From NCBI RefSeq assembly GCF_023920705.1, contig NZ_CP094657.1:4030001-4094000 (forward strand): DNA of 64,000 nucleotides. Direction: 5' to 3'. Made by a program: the position numbers and the translations under genes. Under the pieces are notes generated by a model that was given only the letters and a program-made list of their open reading frames with translations, did not search any database and was not told the origin of the DNA. Numbering within the stretch: position 1 is the first letter of the stretch; every line of letters starts with the position of its first letter. Below are positions 17,121 through 25,854 of this stretch, in pieces. The stretch comes from Acinetobacter sp. XS-4. Its GTDB lineage: Bacteria > Pseudomonadota > Gammaproteobacteria > Pseudomonadales > Moraxellaceae.

Positions 17121-19211
17121 ATGCAACACAAATTAGGATTGTTGTCTTCGTTAGGATTATCGTTTATATCGACACTCACTTGGGGAGAAGAAACGTCAAC
17201 GGTACTTGAGACCATACGTATTCAAGCTGAAAGTTCTCAAGAAGATGTGAGCCAAAATAGCTCGGCGACTAAATTTTCTCACGATGTTTTGGATGTGCCG
17301 TTCAATCGTGCTTTTGTTTCTAAGCAAACAATAGAACAACAAGACGTGCAGCGGATTGATGATGCATTGACTTTAGTCAGTGGCGTTTTTCATCAAAATA
17401 ATTATGGCGGCGGCTTTTGGGATAATTACTCTTTCCGAGGTTTTAGTGGTGACCCAAATTTAGGAGCAGCCATGATTCGAAACGGTTTGAGTGTAAACCG
17501 AGGGATTAGTGCTCCTAAAGACATTGTAAATATTGACTCTTTAGAATTTTTAAAAGGGCCAATGGCTGCGCTATATGGCCGTGGGGAAACAGGAGGTTTG
17601 CTCAATCTCAACAGTAAAAAACCACAGTGGGAAAGCGAAAGTGAAGTTAACTTACGTGCCAATACCCAAGAACAATATCGAATAAGTCTGGAACACACCG
17701 CGCCGATTAACGATGAACTGGCCTATCGGTTAGCGGTTGCCCACGAAGATAATCAAAGCTTCCGTGATCATGTCAGCAGTGAACGCTGGTTCTTTTCACC
17801 ACAGCTCACATGGAAAATTTCAGACCAAACACAACTCGACTTTGACAGTGAATTTACTGAACACCAAGGAACCTTTGACCGTGGTGTGAGCACAGTCAAT
17901 CACCAGTTTGTGATGGATCCGAAAACATTTACGGGAGAACCTGATGACGGCGAGATGAAAGTAAAAGATTACTTTTACCAGTTACGTCTTAGTCACGAGT
18001 TTAGCCCTGACTGGAAGCTAAATAGTGCGGTTAGCTATAAAGACGCCCAAATGGTCGGCTTTTCAACAGAACCACGACGCATACAAGCCGAGGGTCGTAC
18101 TTTAGAACGCCAACGCCGCTATCGTGATTATCAAAGTGAAGATGTGCTGGCTCAGACGGAATTACTTGGTAAGTTTGATACGTCCTGGGCGCGCCATGAA
18201 ATTTTACTTTCAACCGAGCTTGGTCAACTCAACTATCAACAATATCAACTGCGACGCAACCACAGCTCAGACACTCCAAATACTATTGATATTTACCAAC
18301 CAGAATATGGTAAATATTTACCGAACTTAGCTCCTTTTACCAATACTAAAGAGCGCCAGCGTTATTTTGCACTCAATATTCAAGACCAGATCTTTTTAAA
18401 TGATCAGTGGAGTATGTTATTTGGTAACCGTTTTGATCAGGTCGAGCAAGACTTTAAAAATCACCTGACTCAGACTGAAAATAGCCAGACACTTCATCAA
18501 AATAGTCCACGTTTCGGAGTAAATTTTAAAGCTTCTGACCAATGGGCGTTTTATACAAACTATGGTCGCTCATTTGCAATGAATAGTGGTATGAACCGAA
18601 ATGGACAAACCTTCGCTCCTGAAAAAGGCGAAAGCTACGAGGTCGGCACCAAATATAAAATGAATGACCAAAGTGTGCTGAGTCTTGCTTTGTTTAAAAT
18701 GAAAAAACAGAATGTACTGACAACCGATCCAATTGACAGTAACTTTCAAACCGCGGCAGGCGAAGTCAGCAGCCAAGGGTTTGAATTTGATTTAAATAGT
18801 CAGATCAATGACCGCTGGTTGGTTAATGCCAATTATAGTTATACCGATGCTCAAATTGAAAAAGACCAAGACCTTGCCAAAGGTGCACGTCTGAGCAATG
18901 TACCCAAACATCAAGGTTCAGTAAGCACCAATTATGAATTTCTACAAGAAGGTGCAAGAAAAGCAGGTGTAGGAGCTAACCTTACCTATGTTGGCGAGCG
19001 CAGTGGTCATAACCTTGATAATGGCTTTAATTTACCAAGCTATACACTGGTCAATTTAAATGGTTACTATGCCCCATCTGATCGTTTACGCTATCAACTT
19101 AATGTGAATAATTTGTTTGATAAAACCTACTACGTCTCAAGCTATAGCGATTTGTGGATTCAACCAGGTGAGCCGCTCAATGCTTCAATTTCAGCACAGT
19201 GGAAATTTTGA
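17121..19211 (+). CDS. TonB-dependent outer-membrane receptor (siderophore/metal uptake)
   Basis: A 696-residue outer-membrane receptor. A short signal peptide ends near LTWGEE, followed by a TonB-box-like stretch TVLETIRIQA. The plug domain contains NYSFRGFSGDP and LKGPMAALYGRGETGGLLN, which places it in the TonB-dependent siderophore receptor family. The beta-barrel ends in the usual C-terminal aromatic residue (SAQWKF). It would take up a ferric siderophore or another metal complex using TonB energy. A Zur/Fur-like repeat sits about 30 bp upstream. No siderophore synthesis genes are nearby, so it is probably a xenosiderophore or metal receptor. Confidence 0.9.
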   Translation: MQHKLGLLSSLGLSFISTLTWGEETSTVLETIRIQAESSQEDVSQNSSATKFSHDVLDVPFNRAFVSKQTIEQQDVQRIDDALTLVSGVFHQNNYGGGFWDNYSFRGFSGDPNLGAAMIRNGLSVNRGISAPKDIVNIDSLEFLKGPMAALYGRGETGGLLNLNSKKPQWESESEVNLRANTQEQYRISLEHTAPINDELAYRLAVAHEDNQSFRDHVSSERWFFSPQLTWKISDQTQLDFDSEFTEHQGTFDRGVSTVNHQFVMDPKTFTGEPDDGEMKVKDYFYQLRLSHEFSPDWKLNSAVSYKDAQMVGFSTEPRRIQAEGRTLERQRRYRDYQSEDVLAQTELLGKFDTSWARHEILLSTELGQLNYQQYQLRRNHSSDTPNTIDIYQPEYGKYLPNLAPFTNTKERQRYFALNIQDQIFLNDQWSMLFGNRFDQVEQDFKNHLTQTENSQTLHQNSPRFGVNFKASDQWAFYTNYGRSFAMNSGMNRNGQTFAPEKGESYEVGTKYKMNDQSVLSLALFKMKKQNVLTTDPIDSNFQTAAGEVSSQGFEFDLNSQINDRWLVNANYSYTDAQIEKDQDLAKGARLSNVPKHQGSVSTNYEFLQEGARKAGVGANLTYVGERSGHNLDNGFNLPSYTLVNLNGYYAPSDRLRYQLNVNNLFDKTYYVSSYSDLWIQPGEPLNASISAQWKF

Positions 19212-19224
19212 TTCATCCATAAAT

Positions 19225-19253
19225 AAAAAAGCCCGAATCATTTCGGGCTTTTC
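19225..19253. terminator. Bidirectional intrinsic terminator
   Basis: Stem AAGCCCGAA / TTCGGGCTT with A-run and T-run on either side, between the convergent receptor gene and the SnoaL-like gene. Confidence 0.85.
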
Positions 19254-19254
19254 A

Positions 19255-19632
19255 CTAGAACATACCATTTTCATTGACGATTGGGTTGGGCTGTACTTGA
19301 CCGACATCCCAAAACTCAGCAATTTTTCCATTTTCAAAACGACAAATATGAACTACTGCCAAGGTGGTTAACCCATTCATTTGCATTTCAAGTTTAGAAT
19401 GCACAGCGACCAAATCACCATCTTCAATCACATGTTGAACGTCAAAGACTTTGTTTGGAGTTTCAGCCGCGCTTTCACGCATCCCTTCCTTCAAAGAGGT
19501 CGCATCACCCGCATAATAAGGATTGTGATGCTTAAAGTTTGGAGCAGTATAATTGCTATAAGCTTCATCGACCTCGCCAGCAGCGGCAAGCTCTAAAAAC
19601 CGTACAGCAATTTGTTTTTGAGATAAGTTCAT
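19255..19632 (-). CDS. SnoaL-like / NTF2-fold protein
   Basis: A 125-residue protein with the SnoaL-like polyketide-cyclase pattern: YTAPNFKHHNPYYAGDATSLKEGM, then DLVAVHSKLEMQ and a C-terminal FENGKIAEFWDVGQVQP. This family binds small hydrophobic ligands in an alpha+beta barrel, and many bacterial members have no known reaction. A GGAG ribosome site lies 6 bp before the ATG. Nothing nearby suggests a substrate. Confidence 0.75.
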   Translation of the reverse strand: MNLSQKQIAVRFLELAAAGEVDEAYSNYTAPNFKHHNPYYAGDATSLKEGMRESAAETPNKVFDVQHVIEDGDLVAVHSKLEMQMNGLTTLAVVHICRFENGKIAEFWDVGQVQPNPIVNENGMF

Positions 19633-19660
19633 GATTATCTCCTACCTTTTATTTTAGACC

Positions 19661-20041
19661 TTATTGTAGCAGGTCATCTTCTTCGTCATCTTCATCAAAG
19701 ACATAGGCCATACAGCCCCATCCATCATATTCGCCCTGAAATTTTTCAGCGATGCTGGTAAACCATTGCTCTAAGTCAACAATATCTGAATACTCTGGTT
19801 CCATGTTGACAAAGACAGTAATCACCCATTCATTTGGCTCAACAGAGTCATCTTGGAAAAGTGAAACTTTTTGTTCTTGGTAAAGCAAATAGAGCGCACA
19901 TTGCTCTGCATTTTTCTGATCTTGAAAAGCAATAGAAAATTCAATTTCATGTAAATCGGTTAAATCATCCCCATCTTCAGCCATTTGCCAAAGTACATTG
20001 CCGTTATCGTCATCTGGAAATTGTTCGTAGTCACGAGTCAT
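19661..20041 (-). CDS. rraB: RraB-family regulator of ribonuclease E
   Basis: A 126-residue acidic protein. The C-terminal half has LEQWFTSIAEKFQGEYDGWGCMAYVFDEDDEEDD, which matches the RraB signature of a YDGWG core followed by an acidic tail. The N-terminal part resembles the duplicated alpha+beta RraB fold. RraB binds RNase E and changes which mRNAs it degrades. It is a single gene with its own promoter space, and an AAGGA precedes the start. Confidence 0.75.
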   Translation of the reverse strand: MTRDYEQFPDDDNGNVLWQMAEDGDDLTDLHEIEFSIAFQDQKNAEQCALYLLYQEQKVSLFQDDSVEPNEWVITVFVNMEPEYSDIVDLEQWFTSIAEKFQGEYDGWGCMAYVFDEDDEEDDLLQ

Positions 20042-20169
20042 AGAATGATCCTTGTTGTTGTCGCCGTATTAATATTATTCGGCCTTAAGAATACCCGACT
20101 TTTATTGCAGTTTGGGTATATATTCCGTTCCCAATTGCATCAAATTAACTTTTTAATTGTATATAAATT

Positions 20170-20835
20170 TTAAAAAGGTATCTGCGATTCAATCACTACA
20201 TTCGTTCCATTTAATGGATGTTGGAAAGCCAAATATGCTGCGTGTAGTGCCATTCGGTTTAAATGAAAACGTTTAGGCTCAGGATGATAAAGCTTGTCAC
20301 CCATAATCGGATGTCCAATATGCATCATGTGCACACGTAGCTGATGCGAACGCCCTGTTACTGGCTCCAGTAAAACACGACTTTGATCTGTTTGAGCATC
20401 ATAAACCAAAGGCTGAAACAAGGTTTTAGCGTGTTTGCCTAGTTCAAAATGTACAATTTGTCTTGGGCGATTTTCCCAGTCGGTAATGAGTGGAACTTCA
20501 ACACTACCCTCTTCTGTGACTTGGCCTTGCACCAAAGCAATATAATGTTTTTTGACTGTTCTAGCCTGAAACATTTTACTTACCGCAACTTCTGCATCAC
20601 GATGTTTGGCAAACATGAGTAGACCTGAAGTTGCCATATCTAAACGATGGGTAACCTTAGCTAAAGGGAACTTTTCCAACACGCGTAAATAAGCGCTGTC
20701 ATGATGTTCAGGTAAACGACCCATTACTGATAACAAACCTGCAGGTTTATCAACCACAACCAAATCGTCATCTTCAAAGAGGATTGAAAGTGGATCTTGT
20801 GGTGGAGCGTAAACAAAATTGTCGTTTAAAGGCAT
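20170..20835 (-). CDS. rluA: RluA-family pseudouridine synthase
   Basis: A 221-residue pseudouridine synthase without an S4 domain. The catalytic aspartate is D66 in THRLDMATSGLLMFAK. The family motif RSHQLRVHMMHIGHPIMGDKLY is near the C-terminus. The length and lack of an S4 domain fit RluA, which modifies 23S rRNA and some tRNAs. Assignment to RluA rather than TruC rests on overall pattern. Confidence 0.85.
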   Translation of the reverse strand: MPLNDNFVYAPPQDPLSILFEDDDLVVVDKPAGLLSVMGRLPEHHDSAYLRVLEKFPLAKVTHRLDMATSGLLMFAKHRDAEVAVSKMFQARTVKKHYIALVQGQVTEEGSVEVPLITDWENRPRQIVHFELGKHAKTLFQPLVYDAQTDQSRVLLEPVTGRSHQLRVHMMHIGHPIMGDKLYHPEPKRFHLNRMALHAAYLAFQHPLNGTNVVIESQIPF

Positions 20836-20920
20836 GGTCGTAGAAGCAGCAATGGAGCATGGCGGCAGATCATAAAGAAATTTCAGACCTACCGCAAAAT
20901 AATCTATAACGCTCTATTCA

Positions 20921-20936
20921 TGTTCCACGTGAAACT
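20921..20936. other. Candidate parS site (ParB-binding centromere element)
   Basis: TGTTCCACGTGAAACT matches the bacterial parS consensus TGTTNCACGTGAAACA at all positions but the last. Its left arm is identical to the Pseudomonas form TGTTCCACGTGGAACA. It lies in a 110-bp gap between two genes. No second good match was found elsewhere in the window. Confidence 0.6.
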
Positions 20937-20946
20937 CAGAAAATCT

Positions 20947-21648
20947 TTATCGTTTTTTATTCATTTCAGCTAAAAGATCGAGCTGGATTTCTTGAATATG
21001 TGCAAGCCTTTCCCACTGATGCGACAAAAGATGGTCCATTTTTTCATGCAGGTGGCGAATCTCAAGTTCCGCTTTTAAATTAATCTGATAGTCATGTTGA
21101 GAACGTAAGCGGTCTTTGGCTTCTTGGCGATTTTGGCTCATCATAATAATCGGCGCCTGAATTGCAGCTAAGCATGACAAAACTAAATTAAGCAAAATAA
21201 AAGGATACGGATCGACTGGACGTACTACCATCACAACTGTATTTAAAATTATCCAGCCTATTAAAAATAAAGCAAAACAAATTAAAAATGCCCAACTCCC
21301 CCCAAAAGTGGCTATTTTATCTGCCAGTTTTTCTCCAAGCGTCCATTTTTGATCAAAATCTGTTTCTGTATTTCGGCTAATCAGCTCATGGCGTTGCATA
21401 CTGCCAATCACTTCATTTTCTAAATTAGAGAGTTCGCCTTTCTCCGAGCGTAATAGCGACTGCACATATTTAATTCGATAATCTGCCAGATCTGCGCGAC
21501 AAATAAAGCTTGAGTAAGTCCAGTCTGGATGATCTTTTATAATTTCATCACTAATGACATTCCGAATGACTTCACCAGACACAAGATCTTTTAAAGGAAA
21601 ACTCTTTCCACAAACAGCGCATTGGCGACAATGGTTTTTATTTTCCAT
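20947..21648 (-). CDS. DUF1003 membrane protein
   Basis: A 233-residue protein. An N-terminal cysteine cluster (CRQCAVCGKSF) looks like a metal-binding knuckle. In the middle are two membrane helices in the DUF1003 pattern (KIATFGGSWAFLICFALFLIGWI and PYPFILLNLVLSCLAAIQAPIIMMSQNRQ), followed by a charged, probably coiled-coil tail (RSQHDYQINLKAELEIRHLHEKMDHL). DUF1003 proteins are widespread but functionally uncharacterised. It stands alone on the minus strand. Confidence 0.8.
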   Translation of the reverse strand: MENKNHCRQCAVCGKSFPLKDLVSGEVIRNVISDEIIKDHPDWTYSSFICRADLADYRIKYVQSLLRSEKGELSNLENEVIGSMQRHELISRNTETDFDQKWTLGEKLADKIATFGGSWAFLICFALFLIGWIILNTVVMVVRPVDPYPFILLNLVLSCLAAIQAPIIMMSQNRQEAKDRLRSQHDYQINLKAELEIRHLHEKMDHLLSHQWERLAHIQEIQLDLLAEMNKKR

Positions 21649-21728
21649 ATTATTCAGCTCGTTATTATGATAATAAGATTAGTATATAAACGATTTTTGC
21701 TGATTGCATCGTAAATAAAAATAGTACT

Positions 21729-22232
21729 CTAACCTAATATCTGTAAAGTCGCTGGCACTATTTTTCGATGAGCAGGAATTACAGGTACCATATACAATCG
21801 CCCAAGCAAATTTTTAATATGTACCACTGTAGTCACTGTAAGCACTTGAGTATTTTCATTTTTATAAATAGATAAAGTCACATTTAAATGCTTATCATCA
21901 TCTCCAATGACTAACTCATTTTCGGTACGTTGTAGCAAGGTAAAAATTCCAATCCGATCACCAGCTACATATTCATTTTCTTTTTTATTCGAATCAATCT
22001 GCTTAAAACTTCCTAAATCTTTAAGCCCGATCTTTGAAGTAATTTTATTACGCAAGTTCATACTCCATTCTATCCATTGAGGAGTGTGATGGAACAGTTT
22101 GATGAGCTGCCCAAATACATTCAGGTCGGGTTGACCCAGCACAATACTCCACGAGTCGTGGAAGTAAGCATTTTTCAATTGAGATGAGATTTGGCTGTCA
22201 TACGGCAAGGTAGAAAGATAAGGCTTATTCAT
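21729..22232 (-). CDS. DUF2867 family protein
   Basis: A 167-residue soluble protein that matches the DUF2867 pattern: an N-terminal YLSTLPYDSQISSQLKNAYFHDSWSI and a C-terminal segment KNLLGRLYMVPVIPAHRKIVP. No catalytic motif is recognisable. Related proteins sometimes occur with NAD-dependent epimerases, but none is next to it here. The function is unknown. Confidence 0.65.
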   Translation of the reverse strand: MNKPYLSTLPYDSQISSQLKNAYFHDSWSIVLGQPDLNVFGQLIKLFHHTPQWIEWSMNLRNKITSKIGLKDLGSFKQIDSNKKENEYVAGDRIGIFTLLQRTENELVIGDDDKHLNVTLSIYKNENTQVLTVTTVVHIKNLLGRLYMVPVIPAHRKIVPATLQILG

Positions 22233-22716
22233 GAATTATATTCTTGTAAAGTATAATTTTTATTATAGAGAATTTTTTAGGGTGTCAAGGGAAACCATCT
22301 ATGGTTTACTTCAACAATTATAACTTTGTAAGTTAGAACCTTATGCCTATAAACTTTTGATCTATAGCGTCCTAAGCCGAATCGAGACCTTTTGGGTGAG
22401 TACACACTAACGTTATACGTTTTGGTGCATGCTACTCTTTTCGATCCCTATCACACCCTTGAGATATAGTTTAGCCAGTACCCTGTGGGATTGTTTTTCT
22501 AAGAACAGCTAATTTTAAATATTTTTGGGAATTTTTACGCAATAATTAAAATTAAAAAGAATATATTTCCATTTCATAATAATTAGTTAAATTTAAATTC
22601 CATTTTATTTGTTTTTTACGGTTTATTTTACCAAGCCATTAATTATTTTAAGTGACAGTACATCAGACTATAAAAGTAAATCACCCTTCACTTTTAACCA
22701 TGAAGGGCAAAATCTT
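22233..22716. other. Intergenic gap without a recognisable gene
   Basis: This gap has no frame with a credible start. The segment at about 22370-22500 is less AT-rich than its surroundings and contains small inverted repeats such as AACGT/ACGTT, but no terminator or promoter I can defend. An inverted repeat CCCTTCA/TGAAGGG at 22684-22707 lies just past the MFS stop and may end that transcript. Confidence 0.4.
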
Positions 22717-23916
22717 TTATGAAGAAATAAAACCATGTTTCTGGGCATGGTAAACAGTACATAACGCGATCAGGGCAAAAACCAGCATAAACCATGGAAA
22801 ATAGGCAGCCCCAAAACTTTCAAGCAATCCACCACCCACCATTCCACCGAATGCGATAGCAAGGTTAAATACCGTGACTAACATGGACTGCGCTACATCT
22901 GCTTCATGACCCGCAGTATTTGCTAATGCTGTTTGTAATAGTGTTGGAGCACCACCAAAAGTTACTCCCCATAACACTACACCCACCAGTACGACAAAAC
23001 TTGAAGAACTATAAAAACCTAAGAGCGCTGTTACGATTACAAAGATAAATAAGCTTAAAAGCGTTATTTTTCTTAATGAACGATCAATAAACATCCCCGT
23101 AATCAAGATGCCGACTATAGAAGAAATGCCGAATATAAAAAGGATAGTCTCAACTTTGTATAGCTGCCCTGTCGAGGCCAAGAAAGGTGAAATATAAGTA
23201 TAGAGAATGCTATGAGCCAATATCCAAAGGAAGACAACTGCTAAAACAGCTCTAATACCCGGCATTAAAAGAACTTTTAAAATGGGCAACTTTTTGTGTG
23301 CTGGCTGGCCCACAAAATCTGGAATACTAAAACGAATCCAGACAAATAAAATCAATGCCAATAAAGACATGATCCAAAATACGCCACGCCATTCAAACAA
23401 CGTTCCCAACCACGCACCTAAAGGGACACCAATAGATAAAGCAATTGGCTGCCCAACTCCAGCAATTGCTAAAGCTCGTCCTTGATACGATGCTGCCACC
23501 ATGCGTCTTACATAACCCGCTAAAAGCCCCCATATAACACCCGCGGCCATACCTGCAATAAAACGAGTAATTAACGTCAAAATATAATCATTTGATAAAG
23601 CAGTAATCGCATTAAATAAAAACAAACCTGCAATAGCACTGAGTAATAAGGGTCTCCGATTCCAACTACGGGTGAGACTAATAAGCGGTATTGCCGCTAA
23701 AACAGAACCTAAGGCATATACGGCTATAAGCTGCCCTGCATAAGCCTCTGAAATATTTAGCCCTTGACTGATTTGGGGCAAAAGCCCAGCTGGCATGGTT
23801 TCTGTCATGATGGTCAGAAAGCCTGCAACTGTAAAAGCCAACAGTTTCCAAATCGGTAATTGAGCAGAAAACTTTTCGGTTAACTGAGTAGATGTTCCAT
23901 TACTCTTAATATTCAT
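22717..23916 (-). CDS. MFS drug/sugar efflux transporter (DHA1 family)
   Basis: A 399-residue MFS transporter with 12 predicted helices. It has the AraJ/YdhP-like features PAGLLPQISQGLNISEAYAGQLIAVYALGSVLAAIP near the N-terminus and AGVIWGLLAGYVRRM in the first half. These exporters move sugars, arabinose derivatives or drugs. A TetR gene lies upstream on the same strand, and each gene has an identical-type 14-bp operator, so the pair forms a repressor-controlled efflux unit. The inducer is unknown. Confidence 0.85.
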   Translation of the reverse strand: MNIKSNGTSTQLTEKFSAQLPIWKLLAFTVAGFLTIMTETMPAGLLPQISQGLNISEAYAGQLIAVYALGSVLAAIPLISLTRSWNRRPLLLSAIAGLFLFNAITALSNDYILTLITRFIAGMAAGVIWGLLAGYVRRMVAASYQGRALAIAGVGQPIALSIGVPLGAWLGTLFEWRGVFWIMSLLALILFVWIRFSIPDFVGQPAHKKLPILKVLLMPGIRAVLAVVFLWILAHSILYTYISPFLASTGQLYKVETILFIFGISSIVGILITGMFIDRSLRKITLLSLFIFVIVTALLGFYSSSSFVVLVGVVLWGVTFGGAPTLLQTALANTAGHEADVAQSMLVTVFNLAIAFGGMVGGGLLESFGAAYFPWFMLVFALIALCTVYHAQKHGFISS

Positions 23917-24036
23917 AAAGTTTTACTCTCACATTCTTTTTCAAGTTTCTTCGCTTTCTCTGCATAGCTATAACTCGTTTTATAGCGTTAGGATGGAAAG
24001 ACTTTTGTTCTCCATGTGAACTAAAAATATTACTTA

Positions 24037-24050
24037 GGAATGATCATTCC
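24037..24050. promoter_or_regulatory. TetR-type operator upstream of the MFS gene
   Basis: The perfect 14-bp palindrome GGAATGATCATTCC lies about 120 bp before the transporter start. It matches the site at 24712-24725 except for one central base. It is probably the operator of the adjacent TetR protein. Confidence 0.7.
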
Positions 24051-24063
24051 AATTTAAATTAAA

Positions 24064-24100
24064 TAAAAACCTTAACTATTCAGCTCAACAATAGTTAAGG
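24064..24100 (-). terminator. Intrinsic terminator of the TetR gene
   Basis: An 11-bp stem CCTTAACTATT / AATAGTTAAGG with a 9-nt loop is followed on the minus strand by TTTTTATTT. It lies 13 bp past the TetR stop, separating it from the transporter gene. Confidence 0.8.
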
Positions 24101-24112
24101 TTTAAATGAATT

Positions 24113-24697
24113 TTATAAAACGTTTAAAGCAACCTCGACTACATCCATTAAACATTGCTTTCTTTGCTCAAGCGGGCTGCCTTTCCCCAAAACACGTAAA
24201 CCTTGAATAGTATTTACAAAAAAACTCGCTAACGCACGCGGGTTTTGGGTAGAAGAAATTTCACCCGACTGTTGAGCTTTAATTAACAAACTCTCTAAAG
24301 CATGTTGTAGTTTCTGTAGGTTACTTACAACGAATTGAGCGACATCTTCGTCATGGCCAGCCAGCTCCAAACACGCATTTGCAACAAGACACCCTTTGTG
24401 TTCTGGATCACTTAGCTCATCTTCAACAATATTAAGAAGTAATTGTCGAATAAGCGCTTTCGGAGAACCTGAACCAGACAACAACTTCACATTATTTAGT
24501 GTAGTTAAAAGTTCATAGCGTTGTAATGCTTGTTGATATAGACCCTGTTTGTTTTGAAAGGTGTTGTAAAGGCTACTTCTAGATAATCCTGTACCGTCAA
24601 CCAAGTCTTGAACTGAAGTAGCAGCATAACCGCGGCGCCAAAAAACCTGCATTGCAGCATCAGCAATTTCATCAGTTTCAAATTCTTTAGTTCGCAT
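24113..24697 (-). CDS. TetR/AcrR-family transcriptional repressor
   Basis: A 194-residue TetR-family protein from the ATG at 24697. The N-terminal helix-turn-helix is AMQVFWRRGYAATSVQDLVDGTGLSRSSLYNTFQNKQGLY, and the C-terminal ligand domain contains EHKGCLVANACLELAG, typical of the TetR_C group. A longer frame to 24727 would read through the operator at 24712-24725 and is rejected. It probably represses itself and the neighbouring transporter, since both carry the same palindrome upstream. Confidence 0.88.
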   Translation of the reverse strand: MRTKEFETDEIADAAMQVFWRRGYAATSVQDLVDGTGLSRSSLYNTFQNKQGLYQQALQRYELLTTLNNVKLLSGSGSPKALIRQLLLNIVEDELSDPEHKGCLVANACLELAGHDEDVAQFVVSNLQKLQHALESLLIKAQQSGEISSTQNPRALASFFVNTIQGLRVLGKGSPLEQRKQCLMDVVEVALNVL

Positions 24698-24711
24698 ACA
24701 CACATCTAACA

Positions 24712-24725
24712 GGAATGATCGTTCC
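24712..24725. promoter_or_regulatory. TetR-type operator upstream of the repressor gene
   Basis: The palindrome GGAATGATCGTTCC lies 15 bp before the TetR start and differs from the 24037 site in one base. The position suggests autoregulation. The rest of the 340-bp gap up to the SDR gene (24728-25067) is AT-rich and shows no other feature. Confidence 0.7.
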
Positions 24726-25067
24726 AATTAATTTATGATAGGAAGATAGAGAAGTCAAATTAAAAATTAATCTAGGCGATTTATTTAGAATGTTTTGATT
24801 AAGATCAATATTACTTATAAGAACTGTTTCACTAGCAATCGTTTAGCTGATTCAATAATAATTGCTCAACGCTTTTCATGATATTGCAAATTTATCAATC
24901 GTTGTCCATCCAGATCATTCAAAGCAAACTTACTGATTACGATTGTTAAGATTTTTTGTTTTGTTTTTTCTACATTATTCTCAGATATAATTTTTTCGCT
25001 TGAATACATTATAAAAACATATTATAAACTATTTCTAACCAAATAATTGGTTTTTTGGAACTTTATA

Positions 25068-25769
25068 ATGAACAACAATATTATAATTTTTGGTTATGGA
25101 ACAGGTATTTCTAAAGCCGTAGCACATAAATTTGGTAAAGAAGGCTATAAAATCGGGTTAGTGGCAAGAAATGCCGAAAAACTCGAAAAGGCCATTTTAG
25201 AACTTAAAACACAAGGTATAGAAGCTTATGCTTTTACATGTGATTTAGCGGTTCTTGAAAACATACCAAATCTTATTAAACGTATTAAAGATCAATTAGG
25301 AGAGATTAAAAATATTCATTGGAATGCTTTTCATGATATTGAAGGCAACATATTAAAAACCCCTCCACTAGAGCTAACCAAAAGCTTTCATATTCGCGTT
25401 TCAAGCTATATTGCTACGGTACAAGCTTGCTTACGTGATTTAGAAAAGAATAACGGTAGTATTTTATCAACCAATGGAATTTTTGCGTTCGATGCAGTAG
25501 GAATTGATTTGGTTGCTAAAGAATATTCATCTTTAGCAATTGCTGCCGCTGCTCAATATAAAACCACTAACTTACTTGCTCATAGTCTTGCTGACTCAAA
25601 TGTTTACGTAAGCCAAGTGATTGTGAATGGCTTCGTAGATGGAACAGCAGGCGCACAAGATAAGACCTACACAGTACATCCAGAAACCATTGCGGAGCAG
25701 TTTTGGTACTTACACCAGCATAAGCAAGAAACCGTCTCTCTTTGTGGAGAAGCAATTCAAGCTGCTTAA
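25068..25769 (+). CDS. Short-chain dehydrogenase/reductase
   Basis: A 233-residue SDR-type protein. The N-terminal nucleotide-binding segment is IIIFGYGTGISKAVAHKFG (the glycine motif reads GYGTGIS), followed by a GLVARN-like strand that suggests NADP use. The expected catalytic YxxxK is not clear: the usual region reads AAAAQYKTTNLLAHSLA, with YK adjacent rather than spaced by three. It may be an atypical or non-catalytic SDR. The ATG at 25068 is preferred to the upstream in-frame start at 25047. Function unknown. Confidence 0.7.
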   Translation: MNNNIIIFGYGTGISKAVAHKFGKEGYKIGLVARNAEKLEKAILELKTQGIEAYAFTCDLAVLENIPNLIKRIKDQLGEIKNIHWNAFHDIEGNILKTPPLELTKSFHIRVSSYIATVQACLRDLEKNNGSILSTNGIFAFDAVGIDLVAKEYSSLAIAAAAQYKTTNLLAHSLADSNVYVSQVIVNGFVDGTAGAQDKTYTVHPETIAEQFWYLHQHKQETVSLCGEAIQAA

Positions 25770-25854
25770 ATAATTTCTTATGAGAGAAGAAGCGTAATTT
25801 ATTAGGCTTCTTCTACTTTTTAAATTTATGCTTATAGAGTGCAAAATTATTTAA

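Noticed and set aside
24698..24727. An N-terminal extension of the TetR protein
   Set aside because: It would be translated from the operator palindrome; the ATG at 24697 gives the usual start of the helix-turn-helix domain.
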